This document shows positions 46,450 to 57,254 of a DNA stretch of 64,000 nt, in pieces; positions within the stretch are counted from its first letter, which is position 1, and each line of letters begins with the position of its first letter. The DNA is from Rhizomys pruinosus (Eukaryota > Chordata > Mammalia > Rodentia > Spalacidae). Under the pieces are notes generated by a model. That model had not been told where the DNA came from. It searched no databases and saw only the letters and a list, made by a program, of their open reading frames with translations. Where the stretch lies: contig VZQC01006595.1 in assembly GCA_009823505.1 (NCBI GenBank), forward strand, positions 496,001-560,000. The letters are read 5' to 3'. The position numbers and the translations under genes are program-made.

Positions 46450-46854
46450 TGTGCTGGACAGCTTTAGTGTCAACTTGACACACCTGGGTTGAAGGAGCCT
46501 CAATTGGGGAATTGGCTTCATTGGACTGGCCTGTGGCCACATCTGTGGAGTACTGTCTTGATTGTTGTGCAATGTGGGAGTACCCAGCCCACTATGGGTG
46601 GTGCCACCCTGGGCAGGTTGTTGTGTACCGTATAAGGCAGGCTGGGCATGAGCCAGGGGAGCAAGCCAGGGAACAGCATTCCTCCATGGCCTGTGCTTCA
46701 GCTCCTGCCTCCAGGTTCCTGCCCTGAGTTCCTGTCTTGGGCTCCCTGAGTGATGAACTGTGACCCAGGAGATGTAAGCTGAATAAACCCTTTCTTCCCC
46801 AAGTTGGTGTTGGTCAGAGTGTTTTGTCTCAGCAATGGAAGAGAAACTAGAACA
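46450..46854 (+). mobile_element. Solo LTR, ERVL-MaLR type (copy 2)
   Basis: 405 bp beginning TGTGCTGGACAGC and ending ACTAGAACA, i.e. TG...CA ends, with a perfect 5-bp duplication GTACC at 46445-46449 and 46855-46859. It contains a TATA-like GTATAAGG and AATAAACCCTTTC. No internal retroviral genes lie alongside, so it is a recombined solo LTR. The family assignment is from memory of rodent MaLR LTRs. The sequence relation to 22804-23208 is directly visible. Confidence 0.8.
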
Positions 46855-47247
46855 GTACCAAAAAATGCAGGATGGCTGGCCTGTACGTCAGCTCTTCTGC
46901 ACCCTGTCCACACCTGCTTCAGCTCTGTGCTGTAAGAGCAATCACTGCCCCATCTCATAGAGACTAGGAGGGAGCTGAGCAGACACTCACCCAGGTCAAT
47001 CAGGTGGACACCAAACCTGTGTTCTGAATTGTGGTCCACACTGCTCCTTTGGAAAGAGGGCTTAGGAAACCAGACTACATGGGATCAGAGCTTTTCCCAA
47101 GGACAAAAACATGGCCTGAAAGTGGACAAACAGTCCTAAGACACCAAATCCTGTCAACCCATTTGACAGCTGCCCAGAACCAAAACAAAAAGGGCCACAG
47201 GAGCAGTCACCTGAAGCACATGAGGCATGCTTGTTGGAAGCACATAC

Positions 47248-47253
47248 TTTATT
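47248..47253 (-). terminator. Zbtb40: Candidate Zbtb40 polyadenylation signal AATAAA
   Basis: Canonical hexamer on the minus strand, 3.6 kb after the stop codon, followed downstream by GU-rich sequence. It is the first unmistakable AATAAA that I noticed outside SINE sequence below the stop codon. Confidence 0.5.
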
Positions 47254-48784
47254 TACATCCATTAAGTGCCTGCTGAGCTGGAGTTCTATCCTGAAATTCA
47301 ATTTATACAGCATCATCGCGGCTAGCTAGCTCGGTCATGAGGTGTCACTGTCTTCCTCAGGGAAACCATAAACACGTTCACAATTTGGAAGCAATGTAAA
47401 TTGGCCCAAGGAATGACTTCCTCCTGAACATCACCCCAAAGAGTACACAGTTCCCTTCCTTATAGTGAGTTACATGCAGTAAGTCTGCATTTCAGCGGGG
47501 TTCTGAGCTTTTGGCCTAAGTTCTCTAATACTCAAAGTTTCCACAGCAACAAAAGTATTAACATGCCTCTGAGTCCCGTAGCCCCAGGTCTTTCACTCCC
47601 ATTTTCTTCCAGTCTCCCAAGTATCTCCTGGGATATGCAGGGCCCAGCAGGACTGGGCTAGGCTGGGAGGGCTGAGGGAAGCATCCAGACACCACCACCA
47701 TCGCCAGCCAACTTTCTAGTCCCAGTTGAACAGAATCCTTCATGTCTCCCTAGAAGCACCCGACCTCACACAATATGCCCAGCAGTTTCTCTTACCCTTC
47801 ATCAGTGCAGGCCCTCAGGCATGTGAAACCTAAAGGCACACCCTTTTCTTATCAAGCCTGTCTGTCCCTCACTTCAGCCCTCAGGCCTAACTATCAGAGT
47901 TCAGGCCCAAGGAACAAGGCTGAGGGGCTTCCAGTGGTCAGCAGGGCTCGGGCTTCCTCAGAGGGTCCAGCACCACAGGCAGGAACAGTGCCTCACAGAC
48001 TTGAGTACTGGCTGGGCTCAAGCATTTCTAAACACACAGCAGTGGAGACACGTCTGGCTTTATAGAACAGTTGAAAAAGGCCTGTCACTGCAACCCCCCC
48101 CCTGCACCCCCAGGTTCTGCTCATGTACTGGACAGCAAGTGTCCCCTGCACACAGCACCCCCTGCTCTTCAGTCGTCTACTCACTGTTGATACTTGTGGG
48201 AGAGGCTAGCCAGACTCCACCTCGGCGTCTGCCCTCCTCAGTGGCTGGATCATGAGTCCTGGGACAGGGGAGGGGTGGGATCCCACTAGACAAATCCACG
48301 TATCTAGGAAGCCCACAGGCCCCTCTAGCTGCTGCAAATGCTGCAGAGTTCTGGCCAAGGCCTTGTGGGCAGCATTCACAGGGATGAAGCAAACAGAACC
48401 ACACTTGTGCTGTGAAAGAAAGCGCTGTGGACAATGCTGTCAGCGGCAGTGGAGAGGAGGGAGAACTCCCTGCCTGTGCTTTTCCACTCACTAAAACCTC
48501 GGGCAGCTGGTGCCAAGGCCACTAGTGCAGACATTCGGTCAGGATAGGCTCCTGCTCCTGTGAGACCCAGCACGGGACTGTGCCTCCAACCAGAGTCTGG
48601 AGCTGCATCCAATGATGGGCGGCAAACCCACCTGCCTCACTGCACTCTGCAGTAAGCTGGCAGTCTGGTGAGTGAAGAAAGCATGTGCTTGACCCACCGT
48701 CTGGGTCCCCTTCCAAACCTGACAACAGGTTCCTCAGTACTGGGACTCTGGGTTGATAACTTGCAGCTCTTTGTATTCAGAAGA

Positions 48785-48945
48785 ATTTTTTTTTTTTTTT
48801 GGTCTTTTCGAGACAGGGTCTCCCTGTAGCCCCAGCTGTCCTGGAACTCACTCTGTAGACCAGGCTGGTGTTGAACTCACAAAGATCCACCTGCCTCTGC
48901 CTCCCAAGTGCTAGGATTAAAGGCGTGCACCACCATGCCCGGCTA
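48785..48945 (-). mobile_element. B1 SINE in Zbtb40 3' UTR
   Basis: T run, CGAGACAGGGTCTCCCTG, GTAGACCAGGCTGGTGTTG and GTGCACCACCATGCCCGG. It is on the minus strand, the same strand as the gene, so it would be transcribed in sense within the UTR. Confidence 0.92.
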
Positions 48946-50846
48946 TCAGAAGACTTTTCAAAGCTGACTCCCTTGCAGGCCCTCAGCAGGCTGTGATTTG
49001 GCCTTCTGTCAGAAAGAAGTTCTGGGATACTGCAGTCCTAACTCCACCATGGTTTATGGTGCCAGCCTTGGCACAGAGGCCTGGGAACATGCACCATTCC
49101 ACTGTCTCCCTCTGAGTTTTCTTTGATGCCAGAGGACTCTTATGCCACTTGCAGACCAAGGACTCTCTTGGTCTATAGCCCCAGGTCTGAAAACCTGTAA
49201 GCTAGGGACAGCAGGGTGGAAGTGGTGAGAACTTCCCGGGAGGCCAGGGCTTCCCAGGGAGGCATGGTCTTAAGGTTTGAGCGCCATCTTCTGGTCAGTG
49301 TTTGGTTTTTAAGCTGACTCGCTTTTAAAAATATTTACTTCAGAATGAGAAGATTCCCTAGTAGGTAAACTCAAACTATTTGCATATAAAATGAGGAGGG
49401 TGGGGTTGGCTGGGTGGGCTGGCTAGAGCTGGAACCTCCAGCTGTGGAAACTCTCCAGGGTTGCTGGCAACGTGCTGAAGTCAAATGACATCCCTCAAAC
49501 ACAGTGGACAGGGTTAAGGCCTACCTCCTGACCTCTTAGAAGTATGCCAGTTGCCGAAAGGCAGCAGCACAGTTCCACCATGACTGAAGTTGACCTGGGC
49601 TCTGCACATGGCTGCCATATGGCCACAGGAGATGTCCTGGCAAAGAGGTGGCTTACAGGTGAGTGACCAAGTCTGGGCATTCCCCTCTGAAGGGGGCCAA
49701 ACCACACAAGAGGGAGGGAACCCCGCATGATGGGCAAATCCTGCACTAGCCCACTTCAACCTTTGGGCCTCCAGGAAAGGAAGATAAATGCAAGCCCATC
49801 TCTCCAAGCAGCAGGAGCCAACATCCATCTAATTGCTCTTTCAACCAGATTCCATAAGTCATTAATTATTAGATTATATTTTAGGAACTAAAGATAAAAG
49901 GCTCTGTAAAATTCAGACTTGCAAAGCTCACTGACCTGCAGTAAGCAGCCAGAGGAGCAGAGAGCAGGCCTGGCACAGGAGCAGTGGTGGCAGAGCCAGG
50001 GGCCACCGTGGCTGCTGCTCACAGGCAGCACGGCCCTGCTCCACATGCTGGTTCATTAGCGCTCTCACACGCTCCAGAGGAAGCCAGCAAGAGGCCTCCA
50101 GGTTGGGGAGATGTTTCAGCTTTGATTAGCAGAAGGGGCGGGGATGACAGGGAAGTGCTCAGGGATCAGCTGTGAAGAAGATTCAGGAAGGCAGAGACAT
50201 CTTTCAGCTGGATGGCCTCACAGGATGCTGCTTCCAACAGCAACACTCAAGGGCTTTGTTTGGGCAAGGGCTCACCGCTGAGCAGGAAGGACCAGGCGTA
50301 GCAGCGAGGCTTCCTGTGCTGTTCACACCAATGCCTGCCCGACTGCCACCCTCCCAGTGTGATCACCAGATGCAGAGGTGCCTGAGCAGAGGGAGAGTGC
50401 GGATATAAGGAAGGACCAGTGCACCAAGCTGGGTGTCTGGAGGCTGTGCTAGTGCTTCTCTCTCATTTTTAAATGGCCAGAGGCACTGGCAAGTGTTTAC
50501 AGGCTGTCTGTGGGCTCTGATTCCCGACTAAGTGCCCTGCTGCTGAGAGCAGCCGGCATGCTACATCTCCCTGACCACTACTGGTCATTAGCTCCCAACT
50601 GCTGCTTTTCAGAAGCTAGACTTCCCTGGAGGTGAGCTAGACGCTATCCGTCATGAAGGATGGAGTGCTGGCGTTAGAGCAGATGGCTCAGCCATTTGTG
50701 GTCCTAGACCTCTGTTGGCTTCCATGTTGAACGTGCAATGGTGGGACTGAGTTGAGCAGCTCACGGCTCAGCTTGGCAGGAAAGGCGGAGTGTAGGCTGC
50801 CAGCTTCCTCTCCATCACAGATCGCCTTCACTAGAGGGACAGCCAC

Positions 50847-51041
50847 TCACTTGGCCTCACCACAGATCAAGGTGACAGTACCATCCAACAAATCCTCCAC
50901 AGTCACTGCCACAAGCTCAGAGCTGGTCTGAGAGGTCTGTGAATCTGGCAATGTCACAAACACCTGTGAACCAGCAAGCTGGGTCTCCTCTAAAGTGATC
51001 ACCTGCTCCGTTGGGGCCGCCGGCTCTGGAGTTTGGATCAC
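50847..51041 (-). CDS. Zbtb40: Zbtb40 last coding exon (C-terminus and stop)
   Basis: 195 bp: 64 codons plus TGA. The acceptor is tcctatcag, and the exon opens in phase 0 with VIQTPEPAAPTEQVITLEE and ends LLDGTVTLICGEAK-stop. This acidic, serine/threonine-rich tail lies after the last zinc finger of ZBTB40 and has no finger itself. It matches the C-terminus of ZBTB40 as I remember it. Splicing to the upstream exon gives SQMVQ-VIQTPEP. ZBTB40 is a nuclear BTB/POZ C2H2 protein. The ZBTB40/WNT4 locus is associated with bone mineral density in human studies, but the biochemical role of this tail is not known to me. Confidence 0.95.
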   Translation of the reverse strand: MIQTPEPAAPTEQVITLEETQLAGSQVFVTLPDSQTSQTSSELVAVTVEDLLDGTVTLICGEAK

Positions 51042-51751
51042 CTGATAGGAAAGACAGGAAGGCTGCTCTGGGTGGTGTCTACAGAGAGTGCCCAGCATTT
51101 CCATGCTCGCATCTCACACTGTAATGATGATATTTATGTTCTTGCCCAAGGAGAGCAATTACTTACACCTAACGGAAATAGGGGGAAGTCCTATACACCA
51201 GCAATGCAAAAGAGAGGCAGGCAAACAATTTAAATAACTCTGCGCTAAATTGCTATAATTTTGCTCAGTGTGCCACCTCAGGGGCACTGACTCTATGATT
51301 ACACCCCAGTGCTGGCTCCGTAGCTCACACTAGCTTTTTCTGTCTCAAGGATGACACTGCAGAACTAAGTGCCACATGAGGGGAATGCTACTAGAGCAGT
51401 TAGTCTCGGCCTGGAAATGGCTGACTTACCAGAGCCTGCCCCCGCCACCCGACAGCACCCCCAGGGCTCTTGGGGGCTGAAAACCTTCTTGGAGCCCACA
51501 CAGCTACAGGTTTAGGAGGAGGAGAGAGTAGCTCAAGTGTGGCTTCTAACACTGCACTCATTTGGAAGGTGCAGGTCTTTTGTCCCATCCACAGGTCATA
51601 ACTGTCCTCGAAAGCCTGAAATCTGTTGAAGATGACCTTCTCAGCTCCAGGAGTGTCTGTCTGTGGTTCCTGCAGAACCTCTAAGCTGGTATTTCTGGTA
51701 CCTTGATGTTCTGATATTTTACAATTTGTTATTTATTTTTAATATTTTATT

Positions 51752-51899
51752 TTTTGGTATTTTTGAGACATGATCTCCCTTTAGTCCCAGCTAACCTGGA
51801 GCTCATTATGTAGACCAGGCTGGCCTTGAACTCAGAGATCCACCTGCTTCTGCCTCCCCAAGTCCTGGGGTTAAAGGCATGCGCCACCATGCCCAGCTA
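51752..51899 (-). mobile_element. B1 SINE
   Basis: TTTTTGAGACATGATCTCCC, GTAGACCAGGCTGGCCTTG and GGCATGCGCCACCATGCCC. Confidence 0.9.
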
Positions 51900-51902
51900 T
51901 TT

Positions 51903-52098
51903 TCTTTTAATTTTATGTGGCTGAGTGCATGCATGTAAGTGCACCTGTATTATACAGTGCCTGCAGAGGACAGAAGAGGGCATCAGATCCCCTGGGACTG
52001 GAGTTATGGATGGTTGTTAGTCACCATGTGGGTGCTGGGATTTGAACCTGGAAGAGGAAGCAAGTACTCCTAATTACTGAGCCATTGCTCCAGCCCAC
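51903..52098 (-). mobile_element. Diverged B2 SINE
   Basis: TTTTATGTGGCTGAGTGCAT to TAATTACTGAGCCATTGCTC: reverse, older B2. Confidence 0.82.
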
Positions 52099-52711
52099 TG
52101 CCTTGACATTTTTAAGGCAGTGAGTCTCCAGCCTTGCTGCTGGAGATCAATTGTGGTGGCAAGTCAACAGGTATCTGGAATGGTGGTTTTCAAACCACTT
52201 TTCTTTCTTAGTAAGAAAGAAGCTAGGATACAGGGAGGCTTAACCAAGCTTGCTTCTCATAGCAAGAGGTGGACTCTTCATAAGGTAAGTGAAGGCACAG
52301 GCATGCACAATTGTACACTGTATCCAGAGGGTCTACCTATGGGCTTACCTGCTGATGACTGTCCAGCAAAAAGTCCAGCCACCATTCCCCAAAGTTTCCT
52401 GACCACCTCCCCACATCACACAGTGCTTTGCAGAAGGCCAGGAATAATATGAGTTGAGGAAAAATCAATGTTGTTCCACTTTTGTAAACTTGTGTTCTAG
52501 GTTTACTCTCCCACGCCCTGGGGCCACCAAACGATTAGAATTTTCTGTAGTTTGGTAAGTACTCCAGAGGCTCTAAGTTCATGGGAGCGTTACCTAAAGG
52601 ATCCTTTAAGAGCCCCACAGAGTGACACTGGATGCTGGGACAGAGGTGGTCCTACGGAAGTCCTGGGAACCTCGCGTTTATGTTCTACACATTCAGTAGC
52701 CCCAGAATCAC

Positions 52712-52938
52712 CTGCACCATCTGAGAGGTGGCTGCCTGTGTCTCACTGCCCGTCACCTTCGGGTGCTCAGACACCAAGTGGCTGTCGAGCTGGGCCTTGG
52801 CGGTGAAGAGCTCCCCACAGAGCTCACAGGGAAAGGTGCTCTCTGACTGCTTGAAGTGCGCTGTGGTGACATGGTGCTGGAGTGCTCCAGGGAAGCGGAA
52901 AGTGGCTGCACAGTACAAGCACCGGAACGGCTGTGTTC
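52712..52938 (-). CDS. Zbtb40: Zbtb40 penultimate coding exon (last two C2H2 fingers)
   Basis: 227-bp exon, acceptor cctcctctag, donor ATGGTGCAG|gtgatt. It completes a split glycine and encodes TQP followed by two C2H2 fingers: FRCLYCAATF...HHVTTAH and FPCELCGELF...SHLVSEH. A linker KVTGSETQAATSQMVQ leads into the C-terminal tail. The cysteine and histidine spacing is intact in both fingers (C-X2-C-X12-H-X4-H type). The intron on its 3' side is 1.67 kb and carries an antisense B1 and B2. Confidence 0.96.
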
Positions 52939-54149
52939 CTAGAGGAGGGGGAGGAGAAGAACATCTGGCTGTAGCAGAATGACTGACCAGAGCCCGGGAG
53001 GTTAGAGGAAAGCACAGCAAGGACGGCAGAGTAGATACAGAGGTTTTGTGGGACCTGAGTGAGGGTTGTACAGCAGGAGACCTCGTAGTAACACTGCAAA
53101 TACAGAACTGGATGCAGGGCCCTCTAACTAGTGCCATTTGCATGAGCTTTTGGCTAAGTCTCCTGTGCTGATGCTCATGCTAGTCATTCAACAGTGGACA
53201 GCAATGCTGACACAGCTGCACTTCCTTAATCCTAGGAAGCCCATCTCCCCACCCCACACCTGGCCCTTGGTGCTGGAAACTGAGCATGTGCTAGGCAGGT
53301 AGCCTTTCATTGACCTACAGTCCTAGCCTTCAAGAAGTACACCTTAAGACTTCTAAATGGGTTCAGTGGTGCCTGAGCACTGTGGGCTAGCCTGCAGTCA
53401 GGTGCCATCAAGAATGACCGTGCACACATGGACACCAAGGCTTACAGGACAAGAGTCCACAGTTTAGAACACCTCTAAGACAAGGTGTGCACACTTTTCC
53501 CTCCCAGGGACTCAGTGGTCTAAGATGGATAAGGCAAATGGAATGTTTGCTACATTCTAAGACCAGGAACCAAACGCAGTTGAGCTTTATTAAATGTCCA
53601 GGAGACCAAGCCCATGGCTTCTGTCCCTTAATGGAATCCTATGGCTTGTGCCCCACATCAACACTCTGAGTGCAAGGGAACAGTAGAGATGCACATGTGG
53701 CAATAACTGGGACCCAAGCTACTCTGTGAAGCTCTTATGAGTCTTCCCTTTATTTTTTATGTTTTCTTTTTGATGTATGTACTTGAGTGATATGATAAAA
53801 ATCATGTTAATTAAGACTAAATCCTTGGAATAGCTCACAAATTCTAAGTGGTAAGAAAGCACAGTTTAATTGGAAGCACTTTTCCCCTTTCAATGGTTCA
53901 CTAAGATGATACAATCTCTACTTGATCAAGTACAGCAGCGGAGCAGCGGTGGCTCTCACAGGTGCTCGCAGGTACCAGGCCTTAAGGTCTTCACAGCTGT
54001 CCTATGAGGCCGGTACTAATGCTCCTTGTTCCGGATGAAATGGAGGCACAAGTCAGCAAAGGAACTTGGGGTGGGCTGAAGAGCTGGGAATGGCAGAGCC
54101 AAGATTCACACTCCATGCTGGGCTTGGGGAGGGCAAAAGGGCCACTGAC
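52939..54149 (-). other. Zbtb40: Zbtb40 intron with ID-like and MIR remnants
   Basis: 1.2-kb intron. It carries an ID-like tRNA-derived fragment in reverse orientation (about 53267-53328: ccttggtgctggaaactgagcatgtgct, here described by its ends) and a MIR-like fragment (53975-54115). A T-rich patch lies at 53745-53800. No exon is seen. Confidence 0.75.
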
Positions 54150-54236
54150 CTGAATGCTGGCACTTGATGTGAATCTGTAGCAGAGCTGGCGTGGGGAAGA
54201 GTTCCTTACACTGGTCACACTCGTGGAACTTCAGAT
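54150..54236 (-). CDS. Zbtb40: Zbtb40 exon with one C2H2 finger
   Basis: 87-bp exon, acceptor gttctacag, donor CATTCAG|gtcagt. It reads (D)LKFHECDQCKELFPTPALL and then QIHIKCQHS(G): one finger with C-X2-C and H-X4-H. It enters in phase 1 (the Asp codon is split with the previous exon) and leaves in phase 1. Joining gives EHA-D-LKFHEC and QHS-G-TQPFRC, both in agreement with the family. The neighbouring introns are short (601 bp upstream, 1.2 kb downstream) and carry MIR remnants. Confidence 0.95.
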
Positions 54237-54529
54237 CTGTAGAACATTGAGAGGAAAGGAACAGAAAGAAGGCTCTTGTAGGGTGGGAGGGGAGTGAGCT
54301 GGGGGAGGAGGGCTCATGCTCTACACACACCTGCCCACTGGGAGCCTGTACTGGGGGAGATTTGGGTAACCCAGTGTAAAGAGCACGGATCTGGTCCAGA
54401 TTTCCTCGATGCAAAGAGGTTTGTGAAAATTAAGTGACAAACTACACAGAGTGCTTGGCTGGTGCCCCATACAAGGAGACGCTCTGTAACTGACAGCCGC
54501 TGTGATTATCCCCAAACGTACCTGCAAGG

Positions 54530-54655
54530 GAGGTATTAATAACTCCCATTCTGAAGAGAAGCAAACAGGCTCAGAAAAGAGATGTCACCTGGCAAGGTCA
54601 TGTAGCTGCTAAGTGCTGGAGCTAGGATTCCCACCTGGACCTGTCTGTCATGAAA
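54530..54655 (-). mobile_element. MIR-like fragment
   Basis: AGAAGCAAACAGGCTCAGAA, GTCACCTGGCAAGGTCATG and GCTGGAGCTAGGATTCCC follow reverse MIR. Confidence 0.6.
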
Positions 54656-54838
54656 GCTAACACCCTTCCCAGATGCTGCTGGGGCTCATGAAGGCTGCTA
54701 GGAGGATACCCTGCTCTAGGCTTAGGGGCTAGACAACTGCTGCCACTTGAGCTACTGCCACTGAAGGACAGGAGGACATCTAGCCCTCTTCTTCTCCAGG
54801 CCACATGCTTCCTCATCCTTGCCTGTACCCAGCTTTAC

Positions 54839-55001
54839 CTGCGTGCTCTGCTTTGATGTGCTTCTTGTGTTCGATGGTGCTGGAAAAGGTCTTGTCACAG
54901 GAGCTGCACTGGAGTGAAGAGAACTTGGATGACCGATGGTTCTGAGCGGCAAATACATCTGGGTGGTGGGTCCTATTGTGGTACCACAAACCAGACAGTT
55001 G
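54839..55001 (-). CDS. Zbtb40: Zbtb40 exon: second half of a split finger plus one finger
   Basis: 163-bp exon, acceptor ccttgcag, donor CACGCAG|gtaaag. It begins QLSGLWYHNRTHHPDVFAA, which is the helix and histidine half of a finger whose cysteine half (FSCGICNKAYQ) ends the preceding exon, so a phase-0 intron cuts this finger in two. It then encodes NHRSSKFSSLQCSSCDKTF and STIEHKKHIKAEHA, a complete C2H2 finger. The joined frame is Q-QLSGLW at the 5' end, and a split Asp codon lies at the 3' end. Confidence 0.96.
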
Positions 55002-55410
55002 CTGCAAGGAATTTGGCAACTGTTAGGTTTTAGCAAGTTCTAGCAAGGCGGAGAGCTCACAAGGCCATGGAGGGACCTTGCTAGTCAGAGACAAGCTCAT
55101 AGGTCTAGACTCATGCTAAGTGCTAGAGGCTGGTGTTGGTGGGAATAAGTAGCTGTGAATTCATGGAGAGGCCGATACAGGTAGAACACAGCAGAGTCCT
55201 CTGTGAGGCCTCACTCCTCACAAGCTTAGGCAAGCAAGGGTGTCAAGTTCTTCCCAGAGAGGCAGAGATCAAGACAAAGAGAGGCCTAAGTGACTTGACC
55301 AGGGCCACACTAGTAAATACCCAGACTAGAACATGTGTCCTGCATTCTAGGCTAAACCTCAGTGCTTCCGAGGCCTGGGCTGCAGCAGAGTGACCTGCTG
55401 AGCAGAAGTC

Positions 55411-55885
55411 CTAGCTCCACCAGGATGCTGGGAATACTCTACCCACAGGATCTCTTGGGATCATACCCAGGTCTTCCTCAGCCCTAGCTCCACAAGAATG
55501 CTGGGAATACTCTACCCACAGGATCTCCTGGGATCATACCCAGGTCTTCCTCAGCCCTAGCTCCACAAGAATGCTGGGAATACTCTACCCACAGGATCTC
55601 CTGGGATCATACCCAGGTCTTCCTCAGCCCTAGTTCCACAAGAATGCTGGGAATACTATACCCACAGGATCTCCTGGGATCATACCCAGGTCTTCCTCAG
55701 CCCTAGTTCCACAAGAATGCTGGGAATACTTTACCCACAGGATCTCCTGGGATCATACCCAGGTCTTCCTCAGCCCTAGTTCCACAAGAATGCTGGGAAT
55801 ACTATACCCACAGGATCTCCTGGGATCATACCCAGGTCTTCCTCAGCCCTAGCTCCACAAGAATGCTGGGAATACTCTACCCATC
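55411..55885. repeat. 73-bp minisatellite, 6.5 copies, in Zbtb40 intron
   Basis: Unit starts at 55411, 55484, 55557, 55630, 55703, 55776 and 55849 (partial). Each starts CTAGCTCCAC or CTAGTTCCAC, followed by GAATGCTGGGAATACT, and ends TCTTCCTCAGCC. Copies differ at only a few positions, so the expansion is recent. Confidence 0.96.
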
Positions 55886-55925
55886 TCAGCATGAGGCCTG
55901 GTACAGAGCTCACTCTCCATTTCTT

Positions 55926-56080
55926 TTGTTTTTTTTGGTCTTTTCGAGACAGGGTCTCCCTGTAGCTCCAGCTGTCCTGGAACTCGCTTTGTAGACCAGG
56001 CTGGCCTTGAACTCACAATGATTCACCTGCCTCTGCCTCCCAAGTGCTAGGATTAAAGGCGTGCACCACCACGCCCGGCT
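55926..56080 (-). mobile_element. B1 SINE
   Basis: GGTCTTTTCGAGACAGGGTC to GTGCACCACCACGCCCGGC. Confidence 0.92.
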
Positions 56081-56119
56081 TCGCTCTCCATTTCTAAACC
56101 TGGTGCAGAGCTAGCTCTC

Positions 56120-56381
56120 CTTTTTTTTTTTTAATTAAAAAAATTTTTTTTAATTTATTTTTGTATGTGTATGAATGTACTGTCTGCATGCAGGTGTGTG
56201 CACCTGTGTCGTGCAATGCCGCGGAGGTCAGAAGAGGGTCTTGGATTCCCCTGGAACTGGAGTTCTCCTGGAATTGGAGTTACAGACGGTTCTTAGCCGC
56301 CATGCGGGTGCTGGGGATGGAACCCGGGTCCTCTGCAAGAGCAGTCGGTTCTCTTAACTGCTAGGCTATCTCTCCAGCCCC
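56120..56381 (-). mobile_element. B2 SINE with internal duplication
   Basis: T/A-rich tail, then GTATGTGTATGAATGTACTG to GGCTATCTCTCCAGCCCC. Contains the CCTGGAACTGGAGTTCT / CCTGGAATTGGAGTTAC tandem. Confidence 0.93.
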
Positions 56382-56394
56382 TGGCTCTCCATTT

Positions 56395-56642
56395 CTTTTT
56401 TTTTTTTTTAATTTTTATTTATTTCCATATGTGTATGAATGTATTGTCTGCATGCAAGTCTGCGCCCGTGACGTGCAACGCCGCGGAGGTCAGAAGAGGG
56501 TGTCGGACTCCCCTGGAACTGGAGCTCTCCTGGAATTGGAGTCTCAGACGGCTCTCGGCCGCCATGTGGGTGCTGGGGATCGAACCCGGGTCCTCTGCAA
56601 GAGCGGTCAGTGCTCTTAACCGCTAGGCCATCTCTCCAGCCC
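56395..56642 (-). mobile_element. B2 SINE with internal duplication, second tandem copy
   Basis: Directly follows the previous B2 after 13 bases. Flanked by GGCTCTCCATTTCT and AGCTCTCCATTTCT. Very CpG-rich (GCCGCGGAGG, GACGGCTCTCGGCCGCC), so young. Confidence 0.93.
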
Positions 56643-57254
56643 TAGCTCTCCATTTCTAAACTAGTTTCTCTGACTATATGTCAATTGTACAGATGTCAGC
56701 AAGGATTATTCTGTTCTCTGTGACCGCTTTCTGACAGTTTCTTTTTAAATTTATACAGCTTTTTACTTTAATAATATACTAAACTCTGAACTAGAAACAC
56801 AGAGCTCTTCCCTGTGAGTTAAACAATAATTGCCCTAAGCACAGTCATTCTGCAGGATGTTTCAGTCATTATTATTTTGTGGCCTTCATACCTAGGGTCA
56901 TCACGGTCTACAGAAATGAGCACTCCAGGAAAAACTAGTGTTTACTCAACAATATAGCTGGAACCTAAGGGAAGAGGCGTAGGGACTTTCTGCAGATTAA
57001 AGGTCTCCCCTGGCATCACTCTGATCAGGACTCTACAGAGAATCTGGGACAGCTGTGTTCTTTCTCTGCAGTGACGGGCATAGCACCCAGGGCCTTGTGG
57101 GTGCCGATGTACTCTATTACTACGCTACTCCCCAGCCCACTCTTCTGAGAACGGTCACATCCTGGAGACAAGCTGGGACAACATGCGGGCCACACACATG
57201 GTGAGGGCCCATGGGCAGCACGGCAGGAGGGAGGAGCTCCTGTGGCCAGGTCAC

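Larger units (their letters stand above)
18951..47222. other. Intergenic region between Epha8 5' end and Zbtb40 3' end
   Basis: About 28 kb without any coding exon that I can support. Contents, also listed separately: B1 copies, B2 and B3 copies, a B4, two solo LTRs (22804-23208 and 46450-46854), MIR fragments, an L1 3' end (37720-37888), minisatellites (29987-30130, 39603-39930 and 42982-43271), a polypurine tract (30586-30905) and simple repeats. Low-repeat blocks at 27895-28075, 29655-29800 and 30340-30560 are candidate regulatory DNA for Epha8, whose promoter lies at their left. From memory the human interval between the same genes is of similar size and has no protein-coding gene. Confidence 0.75.
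47223..50846 (-). other. Zbtb40: Probable Zbtb40 3' UTR
   Basis: From the Zbtb40 stop codon (50849-50847) the next plausible polyadenylation signal on the minus strand is AATAAA (complement of TTTATT at 47248-47253). It is followed within 60 bases by GU/U-rich sequence (tgtgcttcaggtgac, then ttttgttttgg), which suits a cleavage site near 47.23 kb. That gives a UTR of about 3.6 kb, in line with the long Zbtb40 transcript. It contains one antisense B1 (48785-48945). AT-rich, likely conserved patches lie at 49310-49395, including an octamer-like ATTTGCAT, and at 49830-49920. The 3' end is inferred, not proven. Confidence 0.5.
51042..52711 (-). other. Zbtb40: Zbtb40 last intron
   Basis: 1.67-kb intron with an antisense B1 (51752-51899) directly abutting an antisense B2 (51903-52098). 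The rest is unique sequence without a supportable exon. Confidence 0.85.
55002..57254 (-). other. Zbtb40: Zbtb40 intron with minisatellite and SINE cluster
   Basis: 2.25-kb intron. In order along plus: MIR remnant (55255-55375), six and a half copies of a 73-bp tandem repeat (55411-55885), an antisense B1 (55926-56080), two antisense B2 copies (56120-56381 and 56395-56642), then AT-rich unique sequence to the exon. Confidence 0.85.
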
